A stretch of DNA of 64,000 nt, from assembly GCA_965219515.1 (NCBI GenBank), contig OZ244776.1, positions 372,001 to 436,000 of the forward strand, in the 5' to 3' direction. The first letter of the stretch is position 1. Each line of letters begins with the position of its first letter. The notes beneath the pieces are model-generated. The model was not told the origin of the DNA. It was given only the letters and a program-made list of their open reading frames with translations, and made no database searches. Source of the DNA: Ilyomonas sp965219515 (GTDB lineage Bacteria; Bacteroidota; Bacteroidia; Chitinophagales; Chitinophagaceae). The position numbers and the translations under genes were made by a program. Below are positions 35,407-43,522 of the stretch, one piece after another.

Positions 35407-38031
35407 TTATAACAGGCTTTTTATTTTCTCAATTATCTGGCTGAAATTACTGTTGTCCTGCCCGCCTGCGGTAGCCGATATTTTGTTGCCGCCGCCGCCG
35501 CCTTTAATTAAAGGTGTTACCGTTTCTTTAATTATTTTATTCGCGTCAAACCCTTTACTGATCAGGCTTTCAGCTAATGAAACGGCAACAGAAGCTTTGC
35601 TGTTGATGTTGGCGCAAAGAACTACAATGCCATTTATTTTTTTTGATAAATCAATGGATAATTTTTTTAAAGAATCAGCACTGTTTAGTTCAACAGTTTC
35701 GCCAATAAATGAAATGTTGTTGATAACAATAACATCATCAATCAGTTCTTTTTCCAGGCCGTTGATAAGCTTTGCTTCAAGCGATTCCAATTTCTTTTTT
35801 GTTTCGCTTTGCTCAGTCAGCAAATTTTCTATGCTTTTACTTAACTGCTTTGGGTTTTTTAATGCGGCTTTGGCGCTGTTCAGCTCGCTTAGTTGTTCGT
35901 CCACATATTTTTCTGCCGGTTTGCCTGTTACGGCTTCTATTCGTCTTACGCCTGCAGCTACCGCCGCTTCATGTTTTATTTTAAAGAAACCCAATTCGCC
36001 GGTTGCGCCAATATGTGTTCCGCCGCACAATTCAACTGAATAGTTCGGATCAATGATAACCACTCTTACCACATCGCCATATTTCTCACCAAACAAAGCC
36101 ATGGCGCCGGTTTGCATAGCATCTTCTTTACTCATCAGCGTTACGGTAACCGGAATATTTTCCCTTATTTTCTCGTTTACCAATGCTTCTATTTTACCCA
36201 TTTCTTCTTCAGTTACTTTAGCAAAATGAGAGAAGTCGAAACGCAGATAGTCATCATTTACCAATGACCCTTTTTGCGCCACATGCGTTCCTAACACTTT
36301 GCGCAAAGCCGCGTGCAGCAAATGCGTGGCGCTATGGTGCAAAGCAATGTTGTGCCGTCTTTCTTTCGGAACGATAGCAATAACTTCTTCGCTTAACTCA
36401 TCAGGAATATTCTCAGCAACATGGATAATTAAATCGTTCTCTTTTTTCGTGTCAATGATCCTCACCCCTTGCCCCTCTCCATTATTTGAAAGGGGAATAA
36501 GCATACCCTGATCGCCAACCTGCCCGCCGCTTTCCGCATAGAATGGCGTTTTGTCTAACACAATCTGATACAGTTCTTTGCCTTTGGCTTTTACTTTTCT
36601 GTATTTTAAAATGCTGGCTTTGGTTTCTAAAGTATCATAGCCAACAAATTCAGTTTTTTTGCTTTCGTTTAATACAATCCAGTCTTCCGTATCTAAGGCT
36701 GTGGCTGCGCGGGAACGATTTTTTTGTTTTTGAAGTTCGGCTTCAAAGCCAGCTTCATCAATCAATAACTGATTTTCGGTTGCAATCAATCTGGTTAAGT
36801 CAATGGGAAAACCGTATGTATCATATAATTCAAAAGCATCTTTTCCTGTAATTGTGCCTTCAGATTTTGAAGAAACGATGTCGCCGATTCTTTTTAACCC
36901 TTTCTCCAGCGTTCTCAAAAATGCTTCTTCTTCTTCTTTCACAACACGACTCACAAAATCAACCTGCTGAAACAATTCGGGAAACACATTTTCAAACTGC
37001 TTTGCCAACAAAGGCATCAACTGATACAATAAAGGTTGTTTATAATCTAAATAAGAGTAATAATAGCGAACAGCTCTGCGCAAAATTCTTCTGATTACAT
37101 AACCAGCGCCGGTATTGGAAGGCAATTGTCCATCGGCTATAGTAAAGGCAATCGCTCTAATATGATCGGCTAACACACGGAAAGCAACGTCCTGCTTGGT
37201 ATCGCTATAACTATATTTTTTTATTGTGATTTTTTCAATCTCACTAATTGTTCCGGTAAAAACATCCGTATCGTAATTGCTTAACTTGCCTTGTATTACG
37301 CGCACCAAACGCTCGAAGCCCATTCCGGTGTCCACATGTTTTGCGGGCAAAGGTTCCAGCAATCCGTTTTTCAGCCGGTTAAACTGCATAAATACGATGT
37401 TCCAGATTTCAATCACCTGCGGATTGTCGGTATTCACCAAAGCCGCGCCGGGCGTGGCTTTGCGCTCTTCATCACTACGACTGTCGAAATGAATTTCGGT
37501 ACAGGGGCCGCACGGTCCGGCATCGCCCATTTCCCAAAAATTATCTTTCTTATTTCCTTGTAAAATGCGCTCTTCCGGAATATATTTTTTCCATTCATTA
37601 TATGCCTCTTCATCTTTCAGCAATCCTTCCTTTTCATCGCCCTGAAAAATGGTTATGTACAACCGGTCTTTGTTTAATTTATACACTTCCGTCAATAATT
37701 CCCAGCTCCACGCAATGGCTTCTTTTTTAAAATAATCGCCAAAGCTCCAGTTGCCAAGCATCTCGAACATGGTATGATGATACGTGTCTACACCCACTTC
37801 TTCCAGATCGTTGTGTTTGCCGCTTACGCGCAAGCATTTTTGGGTATCGGCCACACGCTTATAGCCGGCTGTTTTATTACCCAGAAAATAATCTTTAAAC
37901 TGATTCATGCCGGCGTTGGTAAACAAAAGTGTCGGGTCGTTTTTTATCACAATCGGCGCAGAAGGAACAATGATGTGTTCTTTGCCTGCAAAAAAATCAA
38001 GAAACTGTTGCCGTATCTCGGAAGATGTCAT
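35407..38031 (-). CDS. alaS: Alanine--tRNA ligase
   Basis: The 874-residue enzyme has the full class II AlaRS layout: catalytic domain (FTNAGMNQFKDYFLG, VDTYHHTMFEMLGNWSFGDYF, HVDTGMGFERL), editing domain with HHSATHLLHAAL and CGGTHIGATGELG metal ligands, and the glycine-rich C-Ala end (GGGGGNKISATAGGQD). I start at the ATG 38031 (TSSEIRQQFLDFF); further upstream codons are leader sequence. Within the protein, near VGDQGM, a peptide PLSNNGEGQG is encoded by what looks like an inserted repeat (36462-36505). Confidence 0.97.
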   Translation of the reverse strand: MTSSEIRQQFLDFFAGKEHIIVPSAPIVIKNDPTLLFTNAGMNQFKDYFLGNKTAGYKRVADTQKCLRVSGKHNDLEEVGVDTYHHTMFEMLGNWSFGDYFKKEAIAWSWELLTEVYKLNKDRLYITIFQGDEKEGLLKDEEAYNEWKKYIPEERILQGNKKDNFWEMGDAGPCGPCTEIHFDSRSDEERKATPGAALVNTDNPQVIEIWNIVFMQFNRLKNGLLEPLPAKHVDTGMGFERLVRVIQGKLSNYDTDVFTGTISEIEKITIKKYSYSDTKQDVAFRVLADHIRAIAFTIADGQLPSNTGAGYVIRRILRRAVRYYYSYLDYKQPLLYQLMPLLAKQFENVFPELFQQVDFVSRVVKEEEEAFLRTLEKGLKRIGDIVSSKSEGTITGKDAFELYDTYGFPIDLTRLIATENQLLIDEAGFEAELQKQKNRSRAATALDTEDWIVLNESKKTEFVGYDTLETKASILKYRKVKAKGKELYQIVLDKTPFYAESGGQVGDQGMLIPLSNNGEGQGVRIIDTKKENDLIIHVAENIPDELSEEVIAIVPKERRHNIALHHSATHLLHAALRKVLGTHVAQKGSLVNDDYLRFDFSHFAKVTEEEMGKIEALVNEKIRENIPVTVTLMSKEDAMQTGAMALFGEKYGDVVRVVIIDPNYSVELCGGTHIGATGELGFFKIKHEAAVAAGVRRIEAVTGKPAEKYVDEQLSELNSAKAALKNPKQLSKSIENLLTEQSETKKKLESLEAKLINGLEKELIDDVIVINNISFIGETVELNSADSLKKLSIDLSKKINGIVVLCANINSKASVAVSLAESLISKGFDANKIIKETVTPLIKGGGGGNKISATAGGQDNSNFSQIIEKIKSLL
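36462..36505. repeat. Short repeat embedded in the alaS coding region
   Basis: The plus strand reads CCTCACCCCTTGCCCCTCTC, a short spacer, then GAAAGGGGAATAAG. This is the style of dispersed CCCCT/AGGGG repeats found in intergenic DNA of Bacteroidota, and is related to the copies at 32702-32731 and 47496-47521. It stays in frame and adds about ten residues to AlaS. Confidence 0.55.
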
Positions 38032-38085
38032 AGAAAATATATCTTTTAAAATGCCGTTATCTTTGAACGCTTCAAAAACGGGCAG

Positions 38086-38093
38086 CAAAAGTA
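38086..38093 (-). promoter_or_regulatory. -7 promoter element of alaS (TACTTTTG)
   Basis: The minus strand reads TACTTTTG, an exact TAnnTTTG match, about 55 bases upstream of the alaS ATG. No clean -33 TTTG is present; a 10-bp inverted repeat (38100-38131) covers that position. Confidence 0.5.
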
Positions 38094-38099
38094 GTAATT

Positions 38100-38239
38100 A
38101 GCTGTTAGCCGCCAGCTATCAGCTAACAGCTTTGAGGGATTAATTAAGTAAACAATTTAGTAATTGAAATTTAAGATAAAAAGAAAATCTAAATCAATTT
38201 TTATAAGCTGATAGCTGAAAGCTAATTTCTGACAGCTTT
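38100..38239. repeat. AGCT-rich repeats between alaS and the M23 gene
   Basis: AGCTGTTAGC (38100-38109) and GCTAACAGCT (38122-38131) form a perfect 10-bp inverted repeat. A second cluster at 38204-38239 holds AGCTGATAGCTGAAAGCTAA and GACAGCTT. Together they form a loose inverted pair flanking about 70 AT-rich bases in the divergent promoter region. Confidence 0.6.
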
Positions 38240-38244
38240 ATTCT

Positions 38245-39216
38245 ATGAAAAAGATCAAATATTTCTATAACACACATACGTTACGATACGAAAAACTGGT
38301 AATGCCGTTGCGCGTAAAGCTGCTTCGTTTGTTCGGGTTTCTAGCCACCGTTGCCGTGTCGGCAGCTATCATTGTCGCCATTGCATTCCGTTATATTGAA
38401 TCGCCGAAAGAGAAATTGCTGCGGCAGCAAAATGAAGACATGCGCGACGATTATGTGGTGTTACATAAAAAAATGCAGCAATTGCAGCAGCAAATGAACG
38501 AATTGGAAAACAGGGACAACAATGTATATCGTTCCATCTTCGAAGCCCAACCGGTACACGATAGCGCACGAATGAAAGAGATGGAAAAATCTAAAGAAAT
38601 AGAATTGGTGCAGAGTCTTAGCGAAGACGAACTGGTAACAAGCATTACGCAGCAACTCAATCGACTTTCTCTTCTTACATCATACCAGCAAAAAAGCTAC
38701 ACCGAAATAGAAAGCATGGTAAAAAATAAAGAGAAACTATTGGCTGCCATTCCCGCCATACAACCGGTTAGCAACAAAAACTTAACACGCATTGCATCAG
38801 GTTTCGGGTATCGGATAGACCCCGTTTATAAAGTGAGAAAATTACACGCCGGGCTCGATTTTGCCGCGCCGGTTGGAACTCCTATCTACGCAACGGCAGA
38901 TGGTGTGGTTAAAGAAGCCGATTTTAATGAAGGCGGTTATGGCAATCATGTTATTATCAACCATGGTTATGGCTACGAAACGTTGTACGGGCACATGGTG
39001 CGCATTAAAACAAGAGTGGGTAGAAAAGTAAAAAGGGGAGAAGTAATTGGCTATGTTGGAAGCACCGGAAAAAGTACCGGCCCGCATTGCCATTATGAGG
39101 TTCGTAAAAACGGTGTTCCGGTAGATCCGGTTTACTTTTTTTATAACGATTTAACGCCCGAGCAATACGATCGTCTGTTAAAACTGGCTGCGGCCGGAAA
39201 TCAGAGTTTTGATTAA
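38245..39216 (+). CDS. M23-family metallopeptidase
   Basis: The 323-residue protein has one N-terminal membrane anchor (about 28-50), a coiled coil (about 58-95 and 105-165) and a C-terminal LytM/M23 domain with the zinc ligands HAGLDFA and GPHCHYEV and the intervening NHGYGYETLYGHM. It would cut peptidoglycan cross-links in the periplasm or serve as an amidase activator; the ligands appear intact, so it is probably active. It ends 4 bases before the convergent lipoprotein gene. Confidence 0.92.
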   Translation: MKKIKYFYNTHTLRYEKLVMPLRVKLLRLFGFLATVAVSAAIIVAIAFRYIESPKEKLLRQQNEDMRDDYVVLHKKMQQLQQQMNELENRDNNVYRSIFEAQPVHDSARMKEMEKSKEIELVQSLSEDELVTSITQQLNRLSLLTSYQQKSYTEIESMVKNKEKLLAAIPAIQPVSNKNLTRIASGFGYRIDPVYKVRKLHAGLDFAAPVGTPIYATADGVVKEADFNEGGYGNHVIINHGYGYETLYGHMVRIKTRVGRKVKRGEVIGYVGSTGKSTGPHCHYEVRKNGVPVDPVYFFYNDLTPEQYDRLLKLAAAGNQSFD

Positions 39217-39220
39217 AAAA

Positions 39221-39628
39221 CTACTGATGATCGCTTTGCAAAGTAAACATGGGAGTATAACCCCAGTCGTTATCCCGCAGTGTATATTTTACTATATAAT
39301 ATAAAGTAGAAGCCGTTTGATTGTCTTCGGCAGTGTATTGCAGCGTTATATGCGAATCGCTCGTAATGCCGGTTTTATAAATGCTGCACAGCGTTGCGGG
39401 CGTAGTACCTCGCAAAATTTCAAGCGATTGTACATCTTTCTGAAACGAAGTGGTAAACCCGACCATAATGCCGTTGTTGGCTGCCTGCGCTTTAAAATTG
39501 CTAATTGCAATGTTGTTGCTGGTAAATGATATAGCAGAAGATTGGATAGAAGCCGCCGGCGATAACAGGTTTTCTTTACCACAGGATAAAATGCATACAA
39601 ACAGGAATGATGATATTATTTTTTTCAC
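39221..39628 (-). CDS. Hypothetical lipoprotein
   Basis: The 135-residue protein starts at a GTG and has a lipobox (FVCILSC, Cys at about 16). The mature part is a single beta-sandwich-like domain (ISNFKAQAANNGIMVGFTTSF, LQYTAEDNQTASTLYYIVKYTLRD) resembling a fibronectin type III fold. It is probably exported to the outer membrane. No specific family is recognised. Confidence 0.7.
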   Translation of the reverse strand: MKKIISSFLFVCILSCGKENLLSPAASIQSSAISFTSNNIAISNFKAQAANNGIMVGFTTSFQKDVQSLEILRGTTPATLCSIYKTGITSDSHITLQYTAEDNQTASTLYYIVKYTLRDNDWGYTPMFTLQSDHQ

Positions 39629-39820
39629 GTAACTGAGATTAATATTGAATTAATATTAGATTAAAAACTGCTTAAAATATTCTATAATCATACCAAAATC
39701 AGTTTCAATTTTAACGTATTGATATTCAACAGGTTTTTTTGTAATGGTGAAAATTTATGGCGTAATTTTATTCTAATTGTGGGAATCAATCCGGGAATCA
39801 GAATATGGATTGCTTTGTTT

Positions 39821-39828
39821 TATCTTCG
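39821..39828 (+). promoter_or_regulatory. Candidate -7 promoter element of rny
   Basis: TATCTTCG matches TAnnTTTG in five of its six fixed bases and is placed 57 bases before the ribonuclease Y ATG. The -33 element is not clear. Confidence 0.4.
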
Positions 39829-39884
39829 CAACCTTTGTCAATAATGACTATGAATAAAATATAAATTAAAAAGAACAGAGAACA

Positions 39885-41450
39885 ATGGATCAAACAGTGT
39901 TGATTATTATAGCGGTTGTTATATCATTAATAGCCGGTATCATTTGCGGAAAATTCGTTTTTGCAAAAGATACCCGCAAACAGGTAGAGGAAGCTGAAAC
40001 AAGGGCGCAAAATATTATAAGGGACGCAGAATTGCGCGAAGAAACCATTAAAAAAGAAAAAGGCGTAGAAGCAAAAGAAAAATTTGTGCAGCTTCAGGCA
40101 GATTATGAAAAAGCGGTAAACGACCGAAACCGAAAAATGAACGATGCGGAAAGCCGCATCAAACAAAAAGAAAACAGCATTACCCAAAAGGAAAGCAACC
40201 TCGACAAGCAGGTTAAGGAAAACGAAGCCATTAAAGAAAATCTGAACAAGCAGATAGACATTGTAAACAGCAAGCGCACCGAGCTTGAAAAACATCAGGA
40301 AGAGCACATCCGCCGTCTTGAAAAAGTAGCCGGGCTAACGGCAGATGAAGCAAAAGCACAGTTGGTTGAAGGCTTAAAAAATGAAGCGCATACGCAGGCG
40401 CTTGCGCTTCAGCAGGAAATTATTGAAGATGCAAAACTCAAAGCAAACAAAGAAGCCCGGAAGATTATCATACAATCTATTCAACGTACCGGCGCCGAGC
40501 AAACTATCGAAAATACGGTTACCGTTTTTAATCTGGAAAGCGATGAAATAAAAGGGCAGATTATTGGCCGCGAAGGCAGAAACATCAGAGCGATTGAAGC
40601 CGCTACCGGCGTAGATTTAATTGTAGATGACACGCCCGAAGCCATCGTGCTTTCTTCTTTCGATCCGCTGCGCCGCGAAATTGCACGCTTATCTCTGCAA
40701 CGCCTCATTGCCGATGGTCGCATTCATCCTGCCCGCATTGAAGAAGTGGTAGAAAAAACGCGCAAGCAGTTGGAGGAGCAGGTGGTGGAAATTGGCGAGC
40801 GAACCGTTATCGAATTAGGCATTCACGGCTTGCACAAAGAATTGGTGCGTATCGTTGGCAAAATGCGGTTTCGTTCGTCCTATGGGCAAAATCTGCTGAT
40901 GCACAGCCGCGAAGTTGCCAATCTCTGCGGCATTATGGCTGCCGAATTGGGATTGAATCCAAAGCTTGCAAAGCGCGCCGGTTTGTTGCACGACATTGGT
41001 AAAGTGCCCGATGAAGAAACGGAATTGAGTCATGCGTTGCTCGGTGCAAAACTGGCAGAAAAGTATGGCGAAAATCCGGCTGTTATTAATGCAATTGGTG
41101 CGCACCACGACGAAATGGAAATGCTCTATGTGATTTCGCCGGTGGTGCAGGCCTGCGATGCCATCAGCGGCGCGCGTCCCGGTGCGCGTCGCGAAATTAT
41201 GCAGCAATATCTGCAACGCATTAAAGATCTGGAAACGCTGGCGGTATCTTATCCGGGTGTTGAAAAAGCCTATGCCATACAAGCTGGTCGCGAGTTGCGT
41301 GTAATTGTGGAAGCCGACAAAGTAACCGATGGCGACAGCGACAAACTAAGTTTTGAAATTGCCCAGAAAATTCAGACAGAAATGACTTACCCCGGGCAAA
41401 TAAAAGTAACGGTGATACGTGAAAAAAGAGCCGTAAACGTAGCACGATAA
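39885..41450 (+). CDS. rny: Ribonuclease Y
   Basis: The 521-residue protein has an N-terminal membrane helix (VLIIIAVVISLIAGIICGKF), a long charged coiled coil (about 30-200), a KH domain (IKGQIIGREGRNIRAIEAATG near residue 220) and an HD domain with HSREVAN and LLHDIGK. It is an endoribonuclease that starts mRNA decay at the inner membrane. Its length and order match the family exactly. A strong terminator follows at once. Confidence 0.97.
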   Translation: MDQTVLIIIAVVISLIAGIICGKFVFAKDTRKQVEEAETRAQNIIRDAELREETIKKEKGVEAKEKFVQLQADYEKAVNDRNRKMNDAESRIKQKENSITQKESNLDKQVKENEAIKENLNKQIDIVNSKRTELEKHQEEHIRRLEKVAGLTADEAKAQLVEGLKNEAHTQALALQQEIIEDAKLKANKEARKIIIQSIQRTGAEQTIENTVTVFNLESDEIKGQIIGREGRNIRAIEAATGVDLIVDDTPEAIVLSSFDPLRREIARLSLQRLIADGRIHPARIEEVVEKTRKQLEEQVVEIGERTVIELGIHGLHKELVRIVGKMRFRSSYGQNLLMHSREVANLCGIMAAELGLNPKLAKRAGLLHDIGKVPDEETELSHALLGAKLAEKYGENPAVINAIGAHHDEMEMLYVISPVVQACDAISGARPGARREIMQQYLQRIKDLETLAVSYPGVEKAYAIQAGRELRVIVEADKVTDGDSDKLSFEIAQKIQTEMTYPGQIKVTVIREKRAVNVAR

Positions 41451-41469
41451 GGATGTAAATTTTATTTAG

Positions 41470-41505
41470 AAACGCCCGCAGATGAGTTATTCTCTGCGGG
41501 CGTTT
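41470..41505 (+). terminator. Intrinsic terminator of rny
   Basis: A 13-bp stem (AAACGCCCGCAGA / TCTGCGGGCGTTT) with a 10-base loop lies 19 bases beyond the rny stop codon, followed by TATTT. Confidence 0.9.
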
Positions 41506-41541
41506 TATTTGAAATGAGATTCGTGGTATTGAAACGGGAAA

Positions 41542-41744
41542 TTATAAATTATAAAAGGAGAGATAAAAAGTGAAGTCTGAAAGGTTTAAACATTAATAAT
41601 CCTCGGCGCAGCGGAAGGATGTAAGCATCAGTTTTGTATTGAGCCAAGGGTTCAATTTCACTTACATCAATTTCAAATCCGCATTTCATGCAGAGGTATT
41701 CACTTTCAATCCTTTCAGGATTTTTATCTTAACAATTTTATACA
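41542..41744 (-). pseudogene. Possible frameshifted small zinc-ribbon gene
   Basis: On the minus strand an ATG at 41744 starts MYKIVKIK. After one added base in an A5 run (41720-41724), the frame continues as NPERIESEYLCMKCGFEID, then VSEIEPLAQYKTDAYILPLRR. The CMKC pair and the acidic, well-mixed composition look like a real small protein with a zinc-binding knuckle. As read, the first frame stops soon after the run. It may be a decayed gene, a sequencing error in the homopolymer, or a slippage site. I do not recognise the family. Confidence 0.35.
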
Positions 41745-41796
41745 TCCCATTTATTCCGGTTCAGACAATAGGGTGAAAAATAAATTTTTCTATCAA

Positions 41797-41834
41797 CTAA
41801 ATTAATTAGTATTTTGCGTGCTAAATTAATTGGT
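41797..41834 (+). promoter_or_regulatory. Paired direct repeats in front of the S24 repressor gene
   Basis: CTAAATTAATTAGT (41797-41810) recurs as CTAAATTAATTGGT (41821-41834), with a 24-base period, ending one base before the ATG. With the preceding A, the first copy is also a partial palindrome (ACTAA-N5-TTAGT). Between them is ATTTTGCG, a possible -7 region. They are natural operators for autoregulation. Confidence 0.6.
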
Positions 41835-41835
41835 T

Positions 41836-42594
41836 ATGTCTTACGCAGGCAAAAACTTACGCTATCTCCGCAGATTACGTGGCTGGACCCAGGAAGAATT
41901 TGCGAACAAATTGAAAATTAAACGCTCACTCGTTGGCGCTTACGAAGAAGAAAGAGCCGAGCCTCGTCTTGAAGTATTGCGCAGCATCTGTCATATTTTT
42001 AAGTTGAGTCTCGACGATTTGTTTTTGAAAGATTTAACCGAAACCAAAGCCAATACATACCTTGATAAGCGCCGCGCTTTAAAAAATTCGGAACACTCTG
42101 ACGAAAGGCGAATTGAGTTTGTACCCGTAAAAGCCGCCGCCGGTTATCTCACCGGTTATGCCGATCCCGAATTTATAGATGAGTTAAACACTTTTACCTT
42201 GCCCATGCTGGCACCGGGTCAGTATCGCGCATTTGAAATTGTAGGCGATAGCATGCTGCCAACGCCAAGCGGCAGTGTGATTGTAGGAGAAAAAATCGAA
42301 GACATGGAAGAGGTAAAAAGCAATCAGGCGTATATAGTTATTTCAAAAAACAACGGCATTGTTTATAAGCGCATCAACCGCAACGGAAGGGTAAAAAATA
42401 AAGTGATGCTGGTGAGCGATAATCCGCAATACGAGCCGTACCCCATTAATACCGAAGATATTGTGGAAGTCTGGAAAGCGCAGATGATTATCACCAAAGC
42501 TACTACGCAGCAGCGTTGGGATGTTGGTCAATTGGCTGGTCTCGTCAATAATCTGCAGGAGCAGGTGTCGAGCATAAAAAAGAAAATGAATTAA
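41836..42594 (+). CDS. XRE-family repressor with S24 (LexA-like) peptidase domain
   Basis: The 252-residue protein has an N-terminal helix-turn-helix (GKNLRYLRRLRGWTQEEFANK, then RSLVGAYEEERAEP) and a C-terminal S24 domain with nucleophile Ser in VGDSMLPT and general-base Lys in VYKRI. AAAGYL near residue 95 may hold the Ala-Gly self-cleavage bond. Such proteins repress genes until DNA damage or another stress triggers cleavage. The ATG at 41836 fits the HTH start. No phage genes surround it, so it looks like a chromosomal regulator. Confidence 0.9.
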   Translation: MSYAGKNLRYLRRLRGWTQEEFANKLKIKRSLVGAYEEERAEPRLEVLRSICHIFKLSLDDLFLKDLTETKANTYLDKRRALKNSEHSDERRIEFVPVKAAAGYLTGYADPEFIDELNTFTLPMLAPGQYRAFEIVGDSMLPTPSGSVIVGEKIEDMEEVKSNQAYIVISKNNGIVYKRINRNGRVKNKVMLVSDNPQYEPYPINTEDIVEVWKAQMIITKATTQQRWDVGQLAGLVNNLQEQVSSIKKKMN

Positions 42595-42628
42595 AAAAGA
42601 TTTGTTATACAAAAGATACATTTATAAG

Positions 42629-42652
42629 TGCCTCATTTCAATGAGGCATTTT
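42629..42652 (+). terminator. Hairpin between the S24 repressor and DUF1223 genes
   Basis: TGCCTCATT and AATGAGGCA pair in a compact hairpin followed by TTTTAC, 35 bases after the repressor stop and 15 bases before the next ATG. The T-tract is short, so it may be a weak terminator or attenuator. Confidence 0.6.
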
Positions 42653-42666
42653 ACTTTTACAAAAAA

Positions 42667-43422
42667 ATGATGCGTACACTTTTGATATTATTTTTAGCAG
42701 GCGTTTACGCCTGCACTACGTCAACCGCCGGAGACGTAAAAGAAAAATCTGATGCGGCAACAAATAGTTCCCGCAAGGTATTGGTAGAACTTTTCACCTC
42801 GCAGGGCTGTTCAAGCTGTCCGTCTGCCGACAGGTTAGTAAGTAATTTGGCGCAGTCAGATACCAACCTGATTGTTCTGTCGTTTCATGTTGATTATTGG
42901 GACCGATTGGGTTGGAAAGATGTGTTTAGCAATCACGATTACACGGTACGCCAGCAGCAATATGCACAGGTATTACACCCCGAATCGGTTTATACGCCAC
43001 AGGCGGTTGTGCAGGGTCAGTTTGAAATGGTTGGCAGCAACAAGCCCGGTATTTCCAATGCGCTTGCCAAAGTAAGAGAACAGAGCGATGACATAACCAT
43101 TACCGCAAATGCAACACTTAACAACAATACCGTTACCGTGAGTCATGACGTAAACAAAATGGGTTCTGATCAACAGCTAATTGTTGCTTTGGTGCAAACA
43201 CATGCTTCTACTTCCATTGCGCGTGGCGAAAATTCGGGTGTTCAGCTTGCCGGTTATAATGTGGTAAGAGATCTGGTTGTTACACCACTGAACCAAAACA
43301 GCACCGATACAAAAGTGAAATTGCCATCCGGCTTACAACCAGACAATACTTCTGTGGTTGTTTTTGTTCAGGATGTCTCTTCAAAAAAAATTATTGCCGC
43401 TACGCAGGTAAAAATCTCTTAG
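42667..43422 (+). CDS. DUF1223 thioredoxin-fold protein
   Basis: The 251-residue protein has a signal-like N-terminus (LLILFLAGVYAC, perhaps a lipoprotein though Tyr at -2 is unusual), then the DUF1223 domain: VLVELFTSQGCSSCPSADRLV, a CxxC redox-like motif, and FHVDYWDRLGWKD, VYTPQAVVQGQ. It is probably a periplasmic thioredoxin-like protein of unknown substrate. Two ATGs (42667 and 42670) are adjacent. A hairpin sits in its leader. Confidence 0.88.
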   Translation: MMRTLLILFLAGVYACTTSTAGDVKEKSDAATNSSRKVLVELFTSQGCSSCPSADRLVSNLAQSDTNLIVLSFHVDYWDRLGWKDVFSNHDYTVRQQQYAQVLHPESVYTPQAVVQGQFEMVGSNKPGISNALAKVREQSDDITITANATLNNNTVTVSHDVNKMGSDQQLIVALVQTHASTSIARGENSGVQLAGYNVVRDLVVTPLNQNSTDTKVKLPSGLQPDNTSVVVFVQDVSSKKIIAATQVKIS

Positions 43423-43522
43423 TTTTTAAATGACTTTGCTAATTATAAAAATGTAAAAATCGGAAGGATTTGTAAGATCGCTTTATAAAAATTGCAGAAG
43501 AAATGGAAACAAATTCTCCGTT

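Noticed and set aside
41836..42594. Prophage repressor
   Set aside because: HTH plus S24 is typical of phage repressors, but neighbours are rny and DUF1223 and no phage gene is present.
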